From Ananas comosus (lineage: Eukaryota; Streptophyta; Magnoliopsida; Poales; Bromeliaceae), in the NCBI RefSeq assembly GCF_001540865.1, contig NC_033621.1, positions 14,936,277 through 15,000,276 on the forward strand: DNA of 64,000 nucleotides, given 5' to 3'. Under the pieces are notes generated by a model. That model saw only the letters and a list, made by a program, of their open reading frames with translations, was not told the origin of the DNA and did no database searches. Numbering within the stretch: position 1 is the stretch's first letter; each line of letters starts with the position of its first letter. This document shows, piece after piece, positions 1 through 10,480 of the stretch. A program made the translations under genes and the position numbers.

Positions 1-73
1 CGAAAACTGGACTATAGTACCGAGCTCCGGTACTATAGATAGTATAGGACACTAGCTCTATATAATATAATAT

Positions 74-144
74 GTAGGGCTACTGTGCTATTAGGAGACA
101 GCACCTTGTGACTCCTAAGTTCTTAATAGCACAAGTAGCCCTAC
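74..144. repeat. Short fold-back MITE derivative
   Basis: The left arm (gtagggctactgtgctatta) is the inverse of the right arm (taatagcacaagtagcccta), so about 70 bp folds into a hairpin. The ends match the larger fold-back that starts 10 bp further on. This looks like an internally deleted copy of the same MITE family. It has no coding capacity. Confidence 0.6.
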
Positions 145-153
145 TATATATGA

Positions 154-413
154 GTAGGGCTATTGTGCTTATTAGGAACACAGCAGCCTTGTGCTTCTAA
201 GTTCTTAAACTCGCCCATCAAATTTGATGGGTGGTTAGGAGTGAAAGAGAAGAGAAATTGAAGAGAAATTGGTTTCTGTAATTTCTCTCTCTTTGAATTT
301 CTCTTTAATTTCTTTCTCTCTTCACTCTTTCACCCCTAACACCGAATCAATTTTGATGGACGGTTAAGAATTAGGAGCACAAGGTCTGCTGTGCTCCTAA
401 TAGCACAATAGCC

Positions 414-416
<3 letters not shown>
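154..416. mobile_element. Fold-back MITE, about 260 bp
   Basis: The terminal arms gtagggctattgtgcttatt and its near inverse at 396-416 (cctaatagcacaatagcctac) face each other. A second inner inverted pair (cccatcaaatttgatgggtgg against the tttgatggacggttaag side) surrounds a CT/GA-rich middle. It is flanked by TA-rich DNA, as expected for a MITE that targets TA. The superfamily is not proven. Confidence 0.65.

Positions 417-446
<30 letters not shown>
417..446. repeat. (TA)n microsatellite
   Basis: An almost pure TA run directly abuts the MITE end at 416 and the hAT-like fragment that follows. Confidence 0.85.
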
Positions 447-449
<3 letters not shown>

Positions 450-648
450 CGAGCTTTTCGAGAGCTTTTCGAGCCTAATTCGACAAGCCGAGTAATACTT
501 CAAAGCTCGGCTTGAAATGAATTTCGAGCCTTTATTTGTTCAAGTCTGGCTCATTTAATTCGAGAGTCGAGCTCGAGCGAGCCGATATCGAGCCGAACAC
601 CAGAGTCGAACGCGAGCCGTGGTCGCTCGTTTGCCAGCCCTAGTCTTA
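446..648. mobile_element. hAT-like element fragment, right end
   Basis: The sequence is rich in gagccgagctcgagc-type words and ends gctcgtttgccagccctag. It matches the right end of the complete element at 32933-35358, which ends gctcatttgctagcccta. The left end is missing, so this is a fragment. Confidence 0.55.
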
Positions 649-1485
649 GAACAAGGATACGTTTTCTCACAAGCGAAATTTTTTCTGTACACCCAAAATT
701 CAGCATAGCATTAGCAATTCCAATAAACTACATTCAAAACAACATTTGGTTAAAATTAGTCACTATAAATTGATAGAACAAAAGCCTAGTAGTCAATATA
801 GAATAAAAAAAATTTATACAGCAAAATTGAATTTTCTTTTAAATAAAGAACGTTAACGTTAATACTAGTAGTGTCTTCTAAAGAGATGTGTAGCCATTAC
901 ACCTCTTCATTTAGGGTTCATAAATCCTTAATAAATTTTAATATTAAAAAAATGAACTAACAACACCGGATGTATTTATGGCTCTTGATGATGAAAGTGT
1001 ATGATTTACACCCGTCTTAGGTGCATAAAGTAGTGCTGCTCCTAATTTAAGTACGTAAATATGAATTGGTGTATAAGTATACAGGGATATACAAGGAATA
1101 TACTTTTGTATTTCATCAAACAACAAAAATTATATTGTAACTGATTTATTACGGTGTACAGAATTTAATATACTCTTGAAATAAATATAAATATTTTTAT
1201 CGTACATTCTCATGAAATAAATATAATAAATGTAACTGATTTATTGCGATGTACAAATTTTTGTTATTTGAATTTAAATATAGTTTAGTAATTTGAGTTA
1301 TGTATGGCTAGTTAAGTTGATGTTTTTGTAAAATTTGACCGTCTATTAAGTATATATATATATATATAGGCTGGGGCTACTATACTCTTATGAGTATAGA
1401 CCCCCTATACTCATAAATTTTTAACCGTTGATTGATAAGATGTGTGGTTAGGATGATGGTGGTCCTTACTTAGAATGATAGTGGT
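649..1485. other. AT-rich intergenic DNA
   Basis: No credible reading frame is visible. A short half-MITE lies at about 1370-1485: the words gctactatactcttatgagtatag and the ggttaggatgatggtggtcc motif recur in other MITEs of this window. A TA run sits at about 1350-1368. Confidence 0.5.
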
Positions 1486-1660
1486 CCCCTAGGGCTGTAA
1501 ACAAGCCGAGCTCGACGGAGCTAGAGCCAGCTCGAGCTTGGCTTGAACGTCTTCAAGGTCAGCTCGTGTTCGGCTCGAGCTCGTGACGAGCTCGAAAACT
1601 CCGGCTCTAATCGGCTCGCAACTTAAACGAGCTAGCTCGTGTTCGGCTCGTTAGCGCCGC
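1486..1660. mobile_element. hAT-like element fragment, left end
   Basis: It begins tagggctgtaaacaagccg, followed by gagctcgagc-type words, like the left terminus at 32933. It runs into degenerate gccgctgccgct triplets from about 1655, so the right side is lost or rearranged. Confidence 0.5.
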
Positions 1661-1903
1661 TATCGAAGTTCGCTGCCGCTGCCGCTGTCGAAGTTTGTTG
1701 CCGCTGCCGCTGCTGAAATTCGCTGCCACTGCCGAAGTTCGCTGCCGGGGGTTTGCGAATGGCGAAGAATCCGCTGCCGAGGGTGTGCGAACGGCGAAGA
1801 GTGCGCTGCAGGCGTGCCGCCATCTGGGGGTGTGCGAACGGCGAAAGTGCGCTGCCGGCGAGCCGCCCGCCAGGGGTGTGCGACATGTGTAAAGTGAAGT
1901 GTG

Positions 1904-1946
<43 letters not shown>

Positions 1947-2060
1947 GAGGGGGGCAGAAGGCAGCGAAGGTGGCTAGGTGCCTGTGTGAAGGGTGAAAAA
2001 GTTGGGAAAAGAGAATAGGGTTAGAAATATAGAGAGTTAAAAGTTGATGTAATATCATCC
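1660..2060. repeat. GCCGCT-rich low-complexity DNA and (GA)n microsatellite
   Basis: Degenerate gccgctgccgct triplets occupy 1665-1745, and short repeats of gtgtgcgaacggcgaa extend to about 1890. A pure GA run lies at 1906-1943. Overlapping open frames on both strands are what such composition produces and show no recognisable domain. Confidence 0.6.
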
Positions 2061-2107
2061 ATTAGATTTTAATCTAACGGTTGAAATTTTAAATATATAT
2101 ATAGTGT

Positions 2108-2336
2108 GAGTCTACTATGCTTCTGGAAGCACGGAGCCTTCCGTGCTTCCAGGTCGTTTTCAATGTTGCGACTTTTGAATCGCCGATCGGCTCCGTTAAA
2201 GTTGATCTAGAGTATTTGAAGTACATAGAAAATAAATTTTATGATTTTTCGATATCATTTGCCTAGTGATCGAAGGGGCTCAAAAATCAATAATTTTAAT
2301 AACCGTAGTGAGCCGTTTGGAAGTTTAACGTTGTAG
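2108..2336. mobile_element. Fold-back MITE, left arm only, cut by the gap
   Basis: The words cgatcggctccgtta, tctagagtatttgaa and cctagtgatcgaaggggctc are shared with the left arm of the complete fold-back at 47998-48532. The matching right arm would follow, but it is missing because of the 100-N gap. Confidence 0.7.
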
Positions 2337-2436
2337 NNNNNNNNNNNNNNNNNNNNNNNNNNNNNNNNNNNNNNNNNNNNNNNNNNNNNNNNNNNNNNNN
2401 NNNNNNNNNNNNNNNNNNNNNNNNNNNNNNNNNNNN
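2337..2436. other. Assembly gap, 100 N
   Basis: Exactly 100 N, a conventional placeholder for a gap of unknown size. It interrupts a fold-back MITE, a kind of repeat that is hard to assemble. A lone N also occurs at 3166. Confidence 1.
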
Positions 2437-2470
2437 TTTTTCTACGGCATTTCATCCTCTCTCTCAGCTT

Positions 2471-2475
<5 letters not shown>

Positions 2476-2528
<53 letters not shown>
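2476..2528. repeat. (TA)n microsatellite
   Basis: A run of roughly 25 TA units lies just right of the gap. Confidence 0.9.
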
Positions 2529-2530
<2 letters not shown>

Positions 2531-2631
2531 CTTTTACTTTTAATCTAATTTTTCGCTTGAAAATTGAGGGGGAAGTGCACCAAGGCAATTGTGTGGAGTG
2601 TGCGTGCAATGTGACCGTGAGATAGAAAATT

Positions 2632-2796
2632 TTTTTTTTTTTTTCTTTTTTTGAGAGATAGGTAGCACACTATCCGTTTCGTTTATTTCATTTTAAAATA
2701 AACTTAGCTGCAAATGTGAATCAACTAGAATTCGAGCTTGGGATTTCGGGTACCAACCACCAAGTCCTTTGCCACTTGTGCTAGAGACGGTCGGTG
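2632..2796 (-). mobile_element. tRNA-derived SINE, minus strand
   Basis: Read on the minus strand, a tRNA-like head (A-box-like word, then caagctcgaattctag resembling a B box) is followed by ttgattcacatttgc and a body ending in an A-rich tail, seen as the T run at 2631-2644. The sequence is homologous to the SINE at 44201-44348. The 8-bp word agaaaatt flanks it on both sides (2624-2631 and 2797-2804) as a probable target duplication. It would be transcribed by Pol III and mobilised by LINE machinery. Confidence 0.75.
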
Positions 2797-2804
2797 AGAA
2801 AATT

Positions 2805-3424
2805 GAGTTATATATATGGTCGTGGGCTTGTGATACAGAACATAAATTTTTAGACGTATATGTAGAGATGTAATTAAGGCTAAAACTTATCCATATTTAT
2901 ATTTTCAAAATTGAATTCTATCGAGCTAGTATTCATGTTGGATAGATATATTTAAAAACTATCGGCACTAAATACCAATTAATTGAGGTTATTTATCATT
3001 TTGTATATCTCTTTTCAAATGTTCATTATTTTAATTTTATTTTTCTGATATATTATATATACTACTAGTATAGGACCCACGCTTTGCGACAGGTAGAAAA
3101 TATTTCGGTAAATTAATATATATAATTTTTAAAATTTAAAAAAAAAAAAATTATAATGAAAAATANGGATTACCAATTCATATATATTTTGGTGACTAAA
3201 GTGAAAAGCATACAAAATTTAGGGATCAAAATTGGCATGAAAAAAAAAATTAAATAGGCGATGGCATGATAATTTCGATAATTCTAAAATATTTTTTAAC
3301 GGTTGCTATTTTATCGCGATAAAATTAAAAGGTTTGAAAGTTTAATTGAAAAAAAAAAAATTAGGAATCAAAATAAAAAATGGTGAAAAGTTTGGACAGC
3401 ACTATATACAATTAATCCTAAAAA
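2805..3424. other. AT-rich intergenic DNA
   Basis: No gene is visible. The word actagtataggacccacgc near 3061 recurs in modified form near 4213 and 32010-32040 and may mark ends of a dispersed repeat that I cannot name. Confidence 0.4.
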
Positions 3425-4110
3425 AATTCTAAAAAAGCTTGTGGGCCCCACACCCCCAAAAAAAAGAGAGGTCTTCTTTGGGTTCCCAATTAGATGAAAT
3501 TTTAATTTTGTATGATTTATACGATAAAATTTTACACTTGATATAGATAAATATCAAAAAGAAAGATGTAAATATTTTAGTAGATAAAAATTTAATTTTG
3601 TTATATTGACTATTAAAAATAAGAATTGATCCATGCAATAAAATTTTACAATTGATGTGAGCAAAAAATAAAAAAATATTGAGAGAGAAAAAATAAAAAA
3701 AAATAAGAGAGAGAGAGAGAGTGAGAGAGAGAGAAAAAATAAAAAAAGAAAGTAACCTAAAAAATCCAAAAAAAACTTGTGGGCCCCACAACCCGAAAAA
3801 AAAAAAAGGCCTTCTTTGGGTTTCCAATTAGATGAAATTTTAATTTTGTTATCTTGACAATTTAAAAATATGGTTGATCTATACGATAAAATTTTACATT
3901 TGATATAGACAAATATCAAAAAGAAAAGATATTGATATTTAGTAGATGAAAACTTAATTTTATTATATTGACTATTAAAAAATAGAATTGTTATATGCGG
4001 TAAAATTTATTAATTGTTGTAGGCAAAAAATAAAAAAAGAGAGTGAGAGAGAAAAAATAAAAAAAAGGTAAGAGAGAGAGAGAGTGAGAGAGAGGAAAAA
4101 AAAGAAAAAA
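3425..4110. repeat. Tandem duplication, unit about 340 bp, two copies
   Basis: Copy one (about 3425-3760) and copy two (about 3765-4110) share in order: cttgtgggccccaca, gaggtcttctttgggttcc, caattagatgaaattttaat, an AT-rich middle and a GA-rich end. A third start (gggcccccaccgaagc) appears at 4141. The GA tracts yield spurious Leu/Ser/Phe-rich open frames on the minus strand. Confidence 0.75.
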
Positions 4111-4210
4111 AATAAGAGAGAGAGAGAGAGAGAGAGAAAGGGGCCCCCACCGAAGCTCCCCACCCCCACTAAATACGGGGAGGCTTCGATTTAACCCTGC
4201 TTTCATTATA

Positions 4211-4589
4211 TTTACTAGTTTAGGGCCCGCACTTCGTGGCGAATTAACATCCGCAGCCTAAAATCTCAGTTTGATTTTCGAATCAAAATTTAAATTTTGA
4301 TTTCATAGTTGAATTTTAAATTATCATTCAAATTTAAAATTCAAAATTGATGATTTTCAAATGAATATCTTTCAGACTTAAATTTTAAATATTATTTTTA
4401 ACTTTTAAATGTCAAATATCAAATTTAAAAATTTTAGTTTTCAAATATTAGATTTTATATTTTATATTTTATATTTTAAATCTTAAAATTTAAAATTTGA
4501 ATATAAAATGTAAAATTTAAAATTTAGAAACTGCAATTTAAAATTTAAAATTGTAAAATTTTTAAATTTAGTTTTAGTAATTAACTATA
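4211..4589. other. A/T-homogeneous DNA built from aaatttaaa words
   Basis: Composition is close to pure A/T with short palindromic words. The phrase tttagttttagtaatta recurs at about 11541, so this block and 11419-11860 are probably related repeats. No gene. Confidence 0.5.
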
Positions 4590-4680
4590 ATGTCCCTAGT
4601 GTTTTGCGGCCTGGGTGATATCAGCATCTAAGGCTTGTCGGCACATCTGGAGAGTGTCCAGATGTGTCACTGTTGGGATC
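4590..4680 (+). mobile_element. Fragment of an LTR 5' end
   Basis: It starts tgtccctagtg and contains aggcttgtcggcacatctggagagtgtcc. This corresponds to the first part of the solo LTR at 8011 (gaggcttgtcgacagctctggagagtgtc) and of the array LTRs at 13420 and 21196. Homology is lost after about 4680, so it is a truncated U3. Confidence 0.5.
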
Positions 4681-5290
4681 AAAAAATTTTAAAATTTAAC
4701 TTCAAATTGAAAATATAGAAGGTAAAAAAATGAATGGGGAATGATTATGCTTATCTTAGGTGACCAACCATGAAAGAGGAAAGAAAATAAAATTATGTGG
4801 TTACCTTATTTTTAAATTTTTTTGAATTATTTTTCAAAGTGAATAGGTCCTAATATCACTATAAAATAGACCATGAGGTTCAAAAAAAAAAATTCTCTTG
4901 GAGGGGGAGATTAAAAAAAAAAGAAGAAATAAATAAAAAGAAAAAAAAAACAAAACAAAAAAAAAGAGGAGAGAGAGAGAGAGAGAGCCTCAAGAGGAGG
5001 GGTGCCGCACCTCCCTCTCTCTGGATCGAACAAAGAGAGAAGGCGTGGGCCCCTCCCTCTCACAGTAAAAAAAAAAAAAAGAAAAAGAAAAAAGAAAAAA
5101 AAAGTGAGAAAAAAGAAAGAAAAAAGAAAGCAAAAATATATATAGAGAGAGAGCAACGGCGACAACGACGGCGACGGCGGCGGCGGCGGTGGCGCTATGA
5201 CGACTTTGACAATGACAACAATTATGCACGAGGAGGCCTCATGGCCTCTTTCTTCTTCTTCTCCGACGACGGCGGATTGGTGTATACGTG
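4680..5290. other. AT-rich and GA-rich low-complexity DNA
   Basis: Poly-A/GA tracts occupy 4910-4990 and 5080-5160, followed by a short GGC-rich triplet run (about 5160-5195). The minus-strand open frames here are low-complexity artefacts. Confidence 0.5.
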
Positions 5291-5299
5291 CAAACGTAT

Positions 5300-5880
5300 A
5301 GTAGCGATTTATTTGTCAGTTTGATTAACACGACCGTCTTCGTGATAGGTTGACCCGATCAAATCCGGCATTGGATCGTTACTATGTCGTGCGTGTGTAT
5401 TCACTAAATGTCCGTCTCCTCAACATCGACGAAAGTCCTACATGAACGTGCGAATGACGCGACGACGAACCTCCAACCGATTTGATTGTGCGGCCGTCTT
5501 CGTCATAAGCTTGACACGCTCAAATCTCTATAAAAAATAAAATAAAATAAAATAATAAAATAAATATTTGGATCGCCGTCTTCATAATAGGCTAGATCCA
5601 ATTTGACATAAACCGGGTCGCCGTCTTCGTGATTGGCTTGACCCGAGTCCGGTTTATTGACCCGGATCGCCGTCTTCGTGATGACCCGAGTCTGGTTAAT
5701 TAAACCGGGTCGCCGTCTTCGTGATAGGCTTGACCCGAGTTTGGTTCAATTAAACCGGGTCACCGTCTTCATGATAGGTTTGACCCGAGTTCGATTAATT
5801 AAACCAGGTCGCTGTTTTAGTAATAGGCTTGACCCGAGTTCGGTTCATTAAACCGGGTCGCCGTCTTCGTGGGTCCGATC
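5300..5880. repeat. Minisatellite, unit about 50 bp
   Basis: The core ccgggtcgccgtcttcgtga, then taggcttgacccgag and a ttcggttaattaaa-type spacer, repeats from 5611 to 5875. Units start at about 5611, 5662, 5706, 5757, 5806 and 5849. More degenerate units with the same gtcttcgt-ataggttgac core reach back to about 5330. Spacers differ between units, so the array is not recent. Confidence 0.8.
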
Positions 5881-6780
5881 CGATCCTAATCACAAAGGGT
5901 TCTACTTGAACCGAAGCAGATCAGACCGGAACCAGACCATAAAGGATTCAGCTCAAACCGAAGTGGGTCCAATCTAAACCGAACTACATGAAGATCGAGC
6001 TAAACCGAACCAAGCTATAAGTCAGTTCGACTTAAATTAGAAACTGGTTCAGCTCAAACTCAAACCCAAAAGGTTTTCAGTTGAGCCGGAATATAAGAGC
6101 TCAATTTTAACCAAACTCAAACATATCTTGAACCAAACCATGTGGGTTCAATCCAAACCACACTGAAATATAAGAAGGTTAAAGTTGAGCCAAAATATAA
6201 GGGCTCAACCCAACCCAAAATTAAAGGGGACTTGAACTACGTCACAAAAGTTCGACTTAAACCAAGTCTTGATGGGTTCCGAACCAAAGCATAACGGTTC
6301 AACCCAAACCAAATCCAAAGCGACCAAACAAACCTAAGGTCGCCCAGCTCAAATCAAACACGAAGGTTTCAAGTCAATTCAACTTAAACCCAGTCGTGAT
6401 GATTCAAATTAAGTAAAACAACTCCATCCGAACCGAAGCAAATCAACGGTTCAAACTGAGCTAAATACAACTTAACCGGCTAAGTCAACTTAATCGACTC
6501 ATAAGCCGGAAACAAATGACCATCAAGTCGTTAAACTGAACAAATAACCATCAAGTCGTTAAACTGAACAATCGAATCAAACTCAATTTGACCACCAAGT
6601 CGTTAAACTGGATCAAATTCAATTTGACCACCAAGTCGTTAAACTGTGTAATCAAATCAAACTCAATTCGACCTCCAAGTTGTTAAACTGGATAATCAAA
6701 TCTGATCCCAATCGATCACCAAGTCACTAAACTGAGTATTCTAGTCTTATAAATTCATGTACAGTGGGGGTATACCCCTG
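5880..6780. repeat. Degenerate AACC-rich repeats and a second minisatellite
   Basis: 5880-6500 is a loose series of ttcaactcaaaccgaac-like words. From about 6530 to 6745 a clearer repeat of about 50 bp appears: tttgaccaccaagtcgttaaact followed by a variable gaataatcaaatcaaactc, with five units. No gene is visible. Such arrays are common in untranslated parts of large retroelements, but none is demonstrated here. Confidence 0.6.
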
Positions 6781-7139
6781 CTTAATCCATGTACACGGCA
6801 AATCATATTAATAAAATTTTATTTGCTTGTTTTGTCTCTTTTATCATCAGCATTTATATTTGGTCTCTTAATCGAGGGTTCCATAATACTAAAAGTGTGG
6901 GGTAATTAACAGTAGATTCTTGAGTCTGTTGGAAGCTATGAACCTATAATCCTGATTTCAAAATAAAATTTAAATAAATTTAATCTGTACCATGAATGAC
7001 CACTCGTGTTAGAAATACCTACGGCGGGGTCGGTTCGTTCGCGGCAGACAGTCGAAACAAGTTGGACTGGTTGTGGCGCGAAATGGACGCAAAACGGACT
7101 TAACGCGACGCGAGAGTGGAGTTCTGTCACTGAAATCCG

Positions 7140-7370
7140 CAAAGTACAGGATTTCAGTATTGAGTACCGATACCGGAGAGGAGTACCGGTACCCCAGTGA
7201 AGTACAGAATTGGATGCTCTCGGGTTGGTGCGTATTTGATGCTGAGTACCGGTACCGAGCCCGAGTACCGATGCTGCATCGGGTGAGTACCGGTGCCCAG
7301 TGCAGGAGGCTATGGGCTGAATGCCCGAGTACCGGTATTCAAGCGGAGTACCGGCACTCCAGCTGGATTT
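7140..7370. promoter_or_regulatory. Cluster of GTAC / GTACCGGTAC palindromes in a U3
   Basis: About eleven GTAC tetranucleotides occur in about 230 bp, mostly as gagtaccggtac and close variants, just upstream of the TATA-like box at 7435. The palindrome gtaccggtac also occurs in the U3 of the solo LTR (8174-8207). GTAC is the core of SPL (SBP-box) and copper-response sites in plants. A regulatory role here is inference. Confidence 0.4.
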
Positions 7371-7434
7371 TTGAGTAGGTAAAGGGTAGTTTGGTCTTTT
7401 GATGCGTCGATAACTTGAACCTTATCCTCAGCCC

Positions 7435-7443
7435 TTATATAGG
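7435..7443 (+). promoter_or_regulatory. TATA-like box of the interrupted LTR
   Basis: The word ttatatagg lies at the point in this LTR equivalent to cctataaatagc in the array LTRs, about 430 bp from the LTR start. It is the probable U3/R promoter. Confidence 0.5.
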
Positions 7444-8010
7444 TGCAGAAAGCTCTGAGACGAGGACTTTCGCTCTACTCCCTCTCTTTCTCCAATTTTG
7501 GACGTCGCTCGTGGTGGAGGTCGCAGCTCGAGCTCGGGTGGTTTTCGCCGTTGCGCCGAAGGGCCGTTCGAGCACGTGGCTGTCGCGGTTGCGCCGTTGG
7601 AAGCCGGGCTAGCGCATGGATTCTCTCCTTTCGACTTCTCGCCGTGGTTGGACGAGCTTATCGAGGTGGGTTGAAGTTTACCAAAATCGTCGGATCTCCT
7701 CCTAAGCCGAGTTTTTGTCAGCATGTGTATTTTATGTGTAGTATCATGTTAGTAGCTCAATTTATCGATTTGCATAGTTTTTATGAAATCTAAGTTGGAG
7801 CTTTAAATTTTAGATTCGTTTTATATGTTGGACTTGGAATTTACTTAGGAGAAAATTATTGAACCCTACAGTGTCATTTCTAAAATGTTACCAGATTTAA
7901 CTCTAGGAGCTGTGATTTTTTTGTATCGCCGTTGTCAGGATGTGGTGGATATCCAGATTAGTGTAGGATGAGTTTGCGCTCGTGCTGGAATATCGAACTC
8001 ATTTTACAGT

Positions 8011-10480
8011 TGTAGAGACCAGAAATTTTAGCTGAGGCTTGTCGACAGCTCTGGAGAGTGTCGGGACAAGTCCGGGTCGCGTTGGCGCGAAGTGGACGCC
8101 AAACGGGCCTTGTGGGAACTTGAGAGCAGCGTGTATCTTGAAGATCTGCGAAATAGCAGATTTTCAGTGAGCTGTACCGGTACAAATCTGGGTTTGTACC
8201 GGTACAAAGTGGAAGCAGGGTGCAAGTTGACTTTTGGCCATCTTGTCACATCACCCCCCTTTAACCCTTACCTTGGAGCAGAGAGGAGAGAGAGAGGGGA
8301 GCTTCTTCATGCTGCTGCTGCTGTGCTTCTTCTTCCTCTCCTTCTACTTCCCTTAGCAACCTAGAGTGTTGGAGGAGCTCAAGAGAAGCTCGAGCTTCGT
8401 CGACGACGCGCCGCGGAGCGGATCGAGCGAGTTTTCGACGAGGTGCTGCTCGCAGGGAGGGTTTGTCGAGGTGAGTGGCTCCTTGAGATCGCTTTTATGG
8501 CTTTAAACTTCTACGATTTTCGAACTGCACTGCTGCTGCTGCTGATTCCAGCGTCGACCCGCAGAGTTTTGACTCGTATTCCGCGCAGGAGCATCGGAAC
8601 GTGACGCGACTTGATTCGTTGGAACCGAGACTTCGAGACGAATCCATAGGATCCTTACTCGCCCGATTTGGAGAAGGTTTGCTCTGTCGAAATCCCTTTT
8701 TACTGAGTTGCTGTTTGCCGAGCAGACTCTGAAGTGCTGATTGCTGATTCCAGCATCGACCCGCCGTGTTTTACCTAGTTCTCTGTGTAGGAGTGTCGAA
8801 ACGCGACGAAATTTGGCGTGCTAGATTCGCGACTTCGAGACGAAGATTCTGAGCCCAAGATCGCGATTTTTGGAGCAGGTTTGCCCTGTCGAACCCTAGT
8901 TTTACTAGGCTGCTGTTTGCCGAGCAGATTTCAGAGATGCTGTTTCGCAGGTTCCAGCGTCGACGTTTCGTATTCTGGCCCGTTCTCTGCGTAGGAGCGT
9001 CGGAATTCAGCGAAACCTGGGCCATTGGATTCGTGACTTCGAGACGAAGCTTCAGAACCCTTGTTTGCTGAATTTGGATAAGGTTAGCTTGGTCGGATTT
9101 AATGTTTTCTTCGCTGCTGTTTTCTGGGCAGATTTCGTGATTTTGAGTGTAATTGGGTTTACTTCTTCGCAGCAGGAGAACCGGGGACTTCGACGGACCA
9201 GCGAGGGATCAATTTGGATCCGGGCCACTTTCTTCGCTGCCAGGAGTTGCTTGAGAGGTGGGTTCATCGGTTTTTGCCTCTAAGTACATATTAGTCGACT
9301 TGTATGCTTTGTTCGTTGAACACTAAATGAGGTAGCTCAAATTCATGGATTAGTATATTAAAAACCTGAATTGGGAGCATGCTTAGTGAGTGATGATAAT
9401 TGATACTTGTTGGACTTGGATTTGACTTAGGAGAAAACCCCGAATTGATCGTCATTTACATACACTGCCGGATTTAGCTCTAGGAGCCGTGTTGCATTGT
9501 ATCGTCGTGGGCTTTGTGCGATGGATACCCAGGATAGTGTAGCTTGTGTTTGTGCTCGTGCTGGGACGCCGAGCTTATACTAGCTGAGTGTAGACTGTTA
9601 CGGGGTGTCGGGCGCCGTCGGGGCAGGCGGTGGGCCCCAAAGTCGGTTTTGGTTACTTGGGTTTGGCTGGTTAGGGCCTGATTGAGCTCGACAGAGCTAC
9701 GCTGCATACTCGGCTGGGTAGCTCCCCCGAGTGCCACTCCGGAGTTAGGCTTTGTGCTTTCGCGTCGGTGTCGGGTAGTGCAGGTTGGACTTGCTCTCCA
9801 CTGAGGTTTAGAGTGGGGGTAGCTGTGCAGTCACAACCGGGCACGGGACGGGTGCGTTCACAGTCCCAGGGACGGGTGCGTTCACAGTCCCCTTCGGATT
9901 GGGTCTGGTTGACTTGAGTCTATAGGTGTTAGTTCTGGGCATGATAGCATAGCGACTTGTAGCTGTAGAGAGTTTCCAGCTTCATTTTCTTCTATCTTGC
10001 TTACCCTGTAGACTTAGTGGGTGGACCGATGTTGTTTAGGGCGGCACCCACTGAGGACTACTTGCTTTTATAGTAGTTCTCACGCCCTCTTTCTTCCACC
10101 GATGTTGCAGGGCCTTCTGTTTCGGCTGCTGCTCCTTCTGAGGCGGACCGCGGGAAAGGCGTGGCGAGTTAGAGCCTACCCTTCGAGTACAGTGCTAGAG
10201 GACTCCCGCTGCAGGTAGTGACAGTTTTTGTTCGGGCGCTTTTGTACATACAGTTGAACTCGCTGGAGCGAGTAGTGTTCTTTTGTATCCGTGGCTGATG
10301 TAGGTATATAAAGTTTGTTATTTCTACCTGCTTGTTTATAGTTTACTTCAGCTCTATACTACTGCTTGTAGTATTGTATGTTTATACAGGTTCAGCTACG
10401 CTTCGTATATCGGAGAAATTCTCTTGTATACGGCGGATTTGTCGGCGTGCCCGGGGGACTGTGCAGCCCGGGGCGTGACA
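8011..10480 (+). mobile_element. Solo LTR, 2.47 kb, inserted into another LTR
   Basis: It starts tgtagagaccag and ends cggggcgtgaca (TG...CA). It is flanked on both sides by the 5-bp duplication acagt (8006-8010 and 10481-10485). There is no primer-binding site after it and no internal region, so it is the product of LTR-LTR recombination in a Ty3-gypsy element. It shares the conserved R-U5 of the host LTR. Removing it and one acagt rejoins the host LTR at the position where the other LTRs read without a break. Confidence 0.9.

Noticed and set aside
2632..2796. tRNA gene on the minus strand
   Set aside because: The box-like words do not form a cloverleaf. The A tail and flanking duplication identify a SINE.
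5611..5875. Possible CRISPR-like array
   Set aside because: Spacer-like segments between the gtcgccgtcttcgtgat cores are short and similar to one another, and the genome is a plant. It is a minisatellite.
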